NCBI GenBank assembly: GCA_016282055.1
Contig: JAEEJT010000175.1
Span: 1 to 5,810 of the forward strand
Reading direction: 5' to 3'
Length of the DNA stretch: 5,810 bases
From: Bacilli bacterium
GTDB taxonomy: Bacteria > Bacillota_I > Bacilli_A > ML615J-28 > CAG-698
This document shows positions 5,472-5,810 of this stretch, in pieces. The notes beneath the pieces are model-generated. The model ran no database searches and had not been told where the DNA came from. It saw nothing but the letters and a program-made list of their open reading frames with translations. The stretch's first letter is position 1; every line of letters begins with the position of its first letter. The position numbers and the translations under genes are program-made.

Positions 5472-5810
5472 ATGAAACAATTTAGAAAAATAATCGCATT
5501 AGTATTTATTGTATTTTTATCTGTAAGCTTGATGGGCTGTAAGAAAAAAGTTAAGTTTGAATATTGGAATGATTGTACTGCATTAACTAGTTTGAAAGAA
5601 TATGTTAAAGATGTTACAAACAAGAATTCAAAAGATTTTATTCCCGTTGAAGATAGAATTGCTGTATTCGATATGGATGGTACTCTTTGCGGTGAATTAT
5701 TCCCTGAATATTTAGAATATTTACTTCTTGAATATAGATGTCTTGATGACCCTAACTATAATGCATCAGATGATTTAAAAGAAGTAGCTATGCAAATAAG
5801 AGAATCAGGA
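5472..5810 (+). CDS. HAD-superfamily phosphatase lipoprotein (5' part, runs off the window)
   Basis: An ATG at 5472, five bases after GGAGG (5462-5466), opens a frame that stays open for 113 codons to the right edge. The start is a clean lipoprotein signal: MKQFRK, a hydrophobic stretch (7-20) and the lipobox LMGC, with Cys23 as the lipidated residue. A spacer follows (YWNDCTALTSLKEYV, 31-45), then HAD motif I, AVFDMDGTL (64-72), with nucleophile D67 and acid/base D69, followed by EXXXXYLEY. This places it among HAD-like acid phosphatases that are exported and tethered to the outer face of the membrane, likely removing phosphate from an extracellular substrate. HAD motifs II-IV would lie beyond the window, so activity and full length cannot be judged. 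It follows the antitoxin terminator, so it should have its own promoter in 5393-5461, where only weak -10-like sequences are seen (TATAAA at 5450-5455). Confidence 0.85.
   Translation, partial: MKQFRKIIALVFIVFLSVSLMGCKKKVKFEYWNDCTALTSLKEYVKDVTNKNSKDFIPVEDRIAVFDMDGTLCGELFPEYLEYLLLEYRCLDDPNYNASDDLKEVAMQIRESG

Noticed and set aside
1..5810. Alternative genetic code with TGA read as tryptophan
   Set aside because: It was considered because no gene here ends in TGA and the small frame at 182-289 reads through if TGA is Trp. All tryptophans in the intact genes are TGG and none has an in-frame TGA, which would be very unlikely in an AT-rich genome using that code.

Overview
The window is AT-rich (about 30% G+C by eye). 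Every supportable gene lies on the + strand and most start behind a strong AGGAGG-type ribosome binding site. A BspA-type leucine-rich-repeat surface protein, a CPBP (CAAX/Abi) membrane protease, a Phd/YefM antitoxin, a lipobox-bearing HAD phosphatase and intrinsic terminators together suggest a low-GC Bacillota, probably a gut or host-associated lineage (Erysipelotrichia, uncultured Bacilli or Clostridia). Species cannot be read from the sequence. Stops seen are TAA and TAG only, but tryptophan is always TGG and no gene has an internal TGA, so the standard bacterial code fits.

Layout. Bases 1-116 look like the 3' end of an unidentified gene. Bases 118-289 carry what looks like a broken small membrane-protein gene, with one frameshift at an A8 run and one TGA. 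Bases 302-1936 encode a 544-residue leucine-rich-repeat protein with an N-terminal membrane anchor or signal. Then comes a 429-base gene-free stretch (1937-2365) holding three copies of a TGGCAAACGATTTG-type repeat, an intrinsic terminator (2233-2263) and a promoter candidate (2283-2312).

Bases 2366-4953 hold three co-directional genes with gaps of about 70 bases: a PD-(D/E)XK nuclease with an unrecognised N-terminal domain, a small alpha/beta hydrolase and a CPBP membrane protease. A terminator is set off from the unit on each side, upstream of the promoter candidate and directly after the protease. They may be one transcription unit, although a weak terminator-like hairpin sits between the second and third genes. 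A role in defence is possible from the nuclease and protease families but is inference.

Bases 5048-5305 encode a lone Phd/YefM antitoxin with its own promoter, an inverted repeat (TTGTGAC/GTCACAA) bracketing the -10 box, and its own terminator. No toxin gene follows. From 5472 to the right edge runs the first 113 codons of a HAD-superfamily phosphatase lipoprotein.

The points most worth a second look are the architecture of the nuclease at 2366, the solitary antitoxin with its operator-like repeat, and the repeat-bearing intergenic region.
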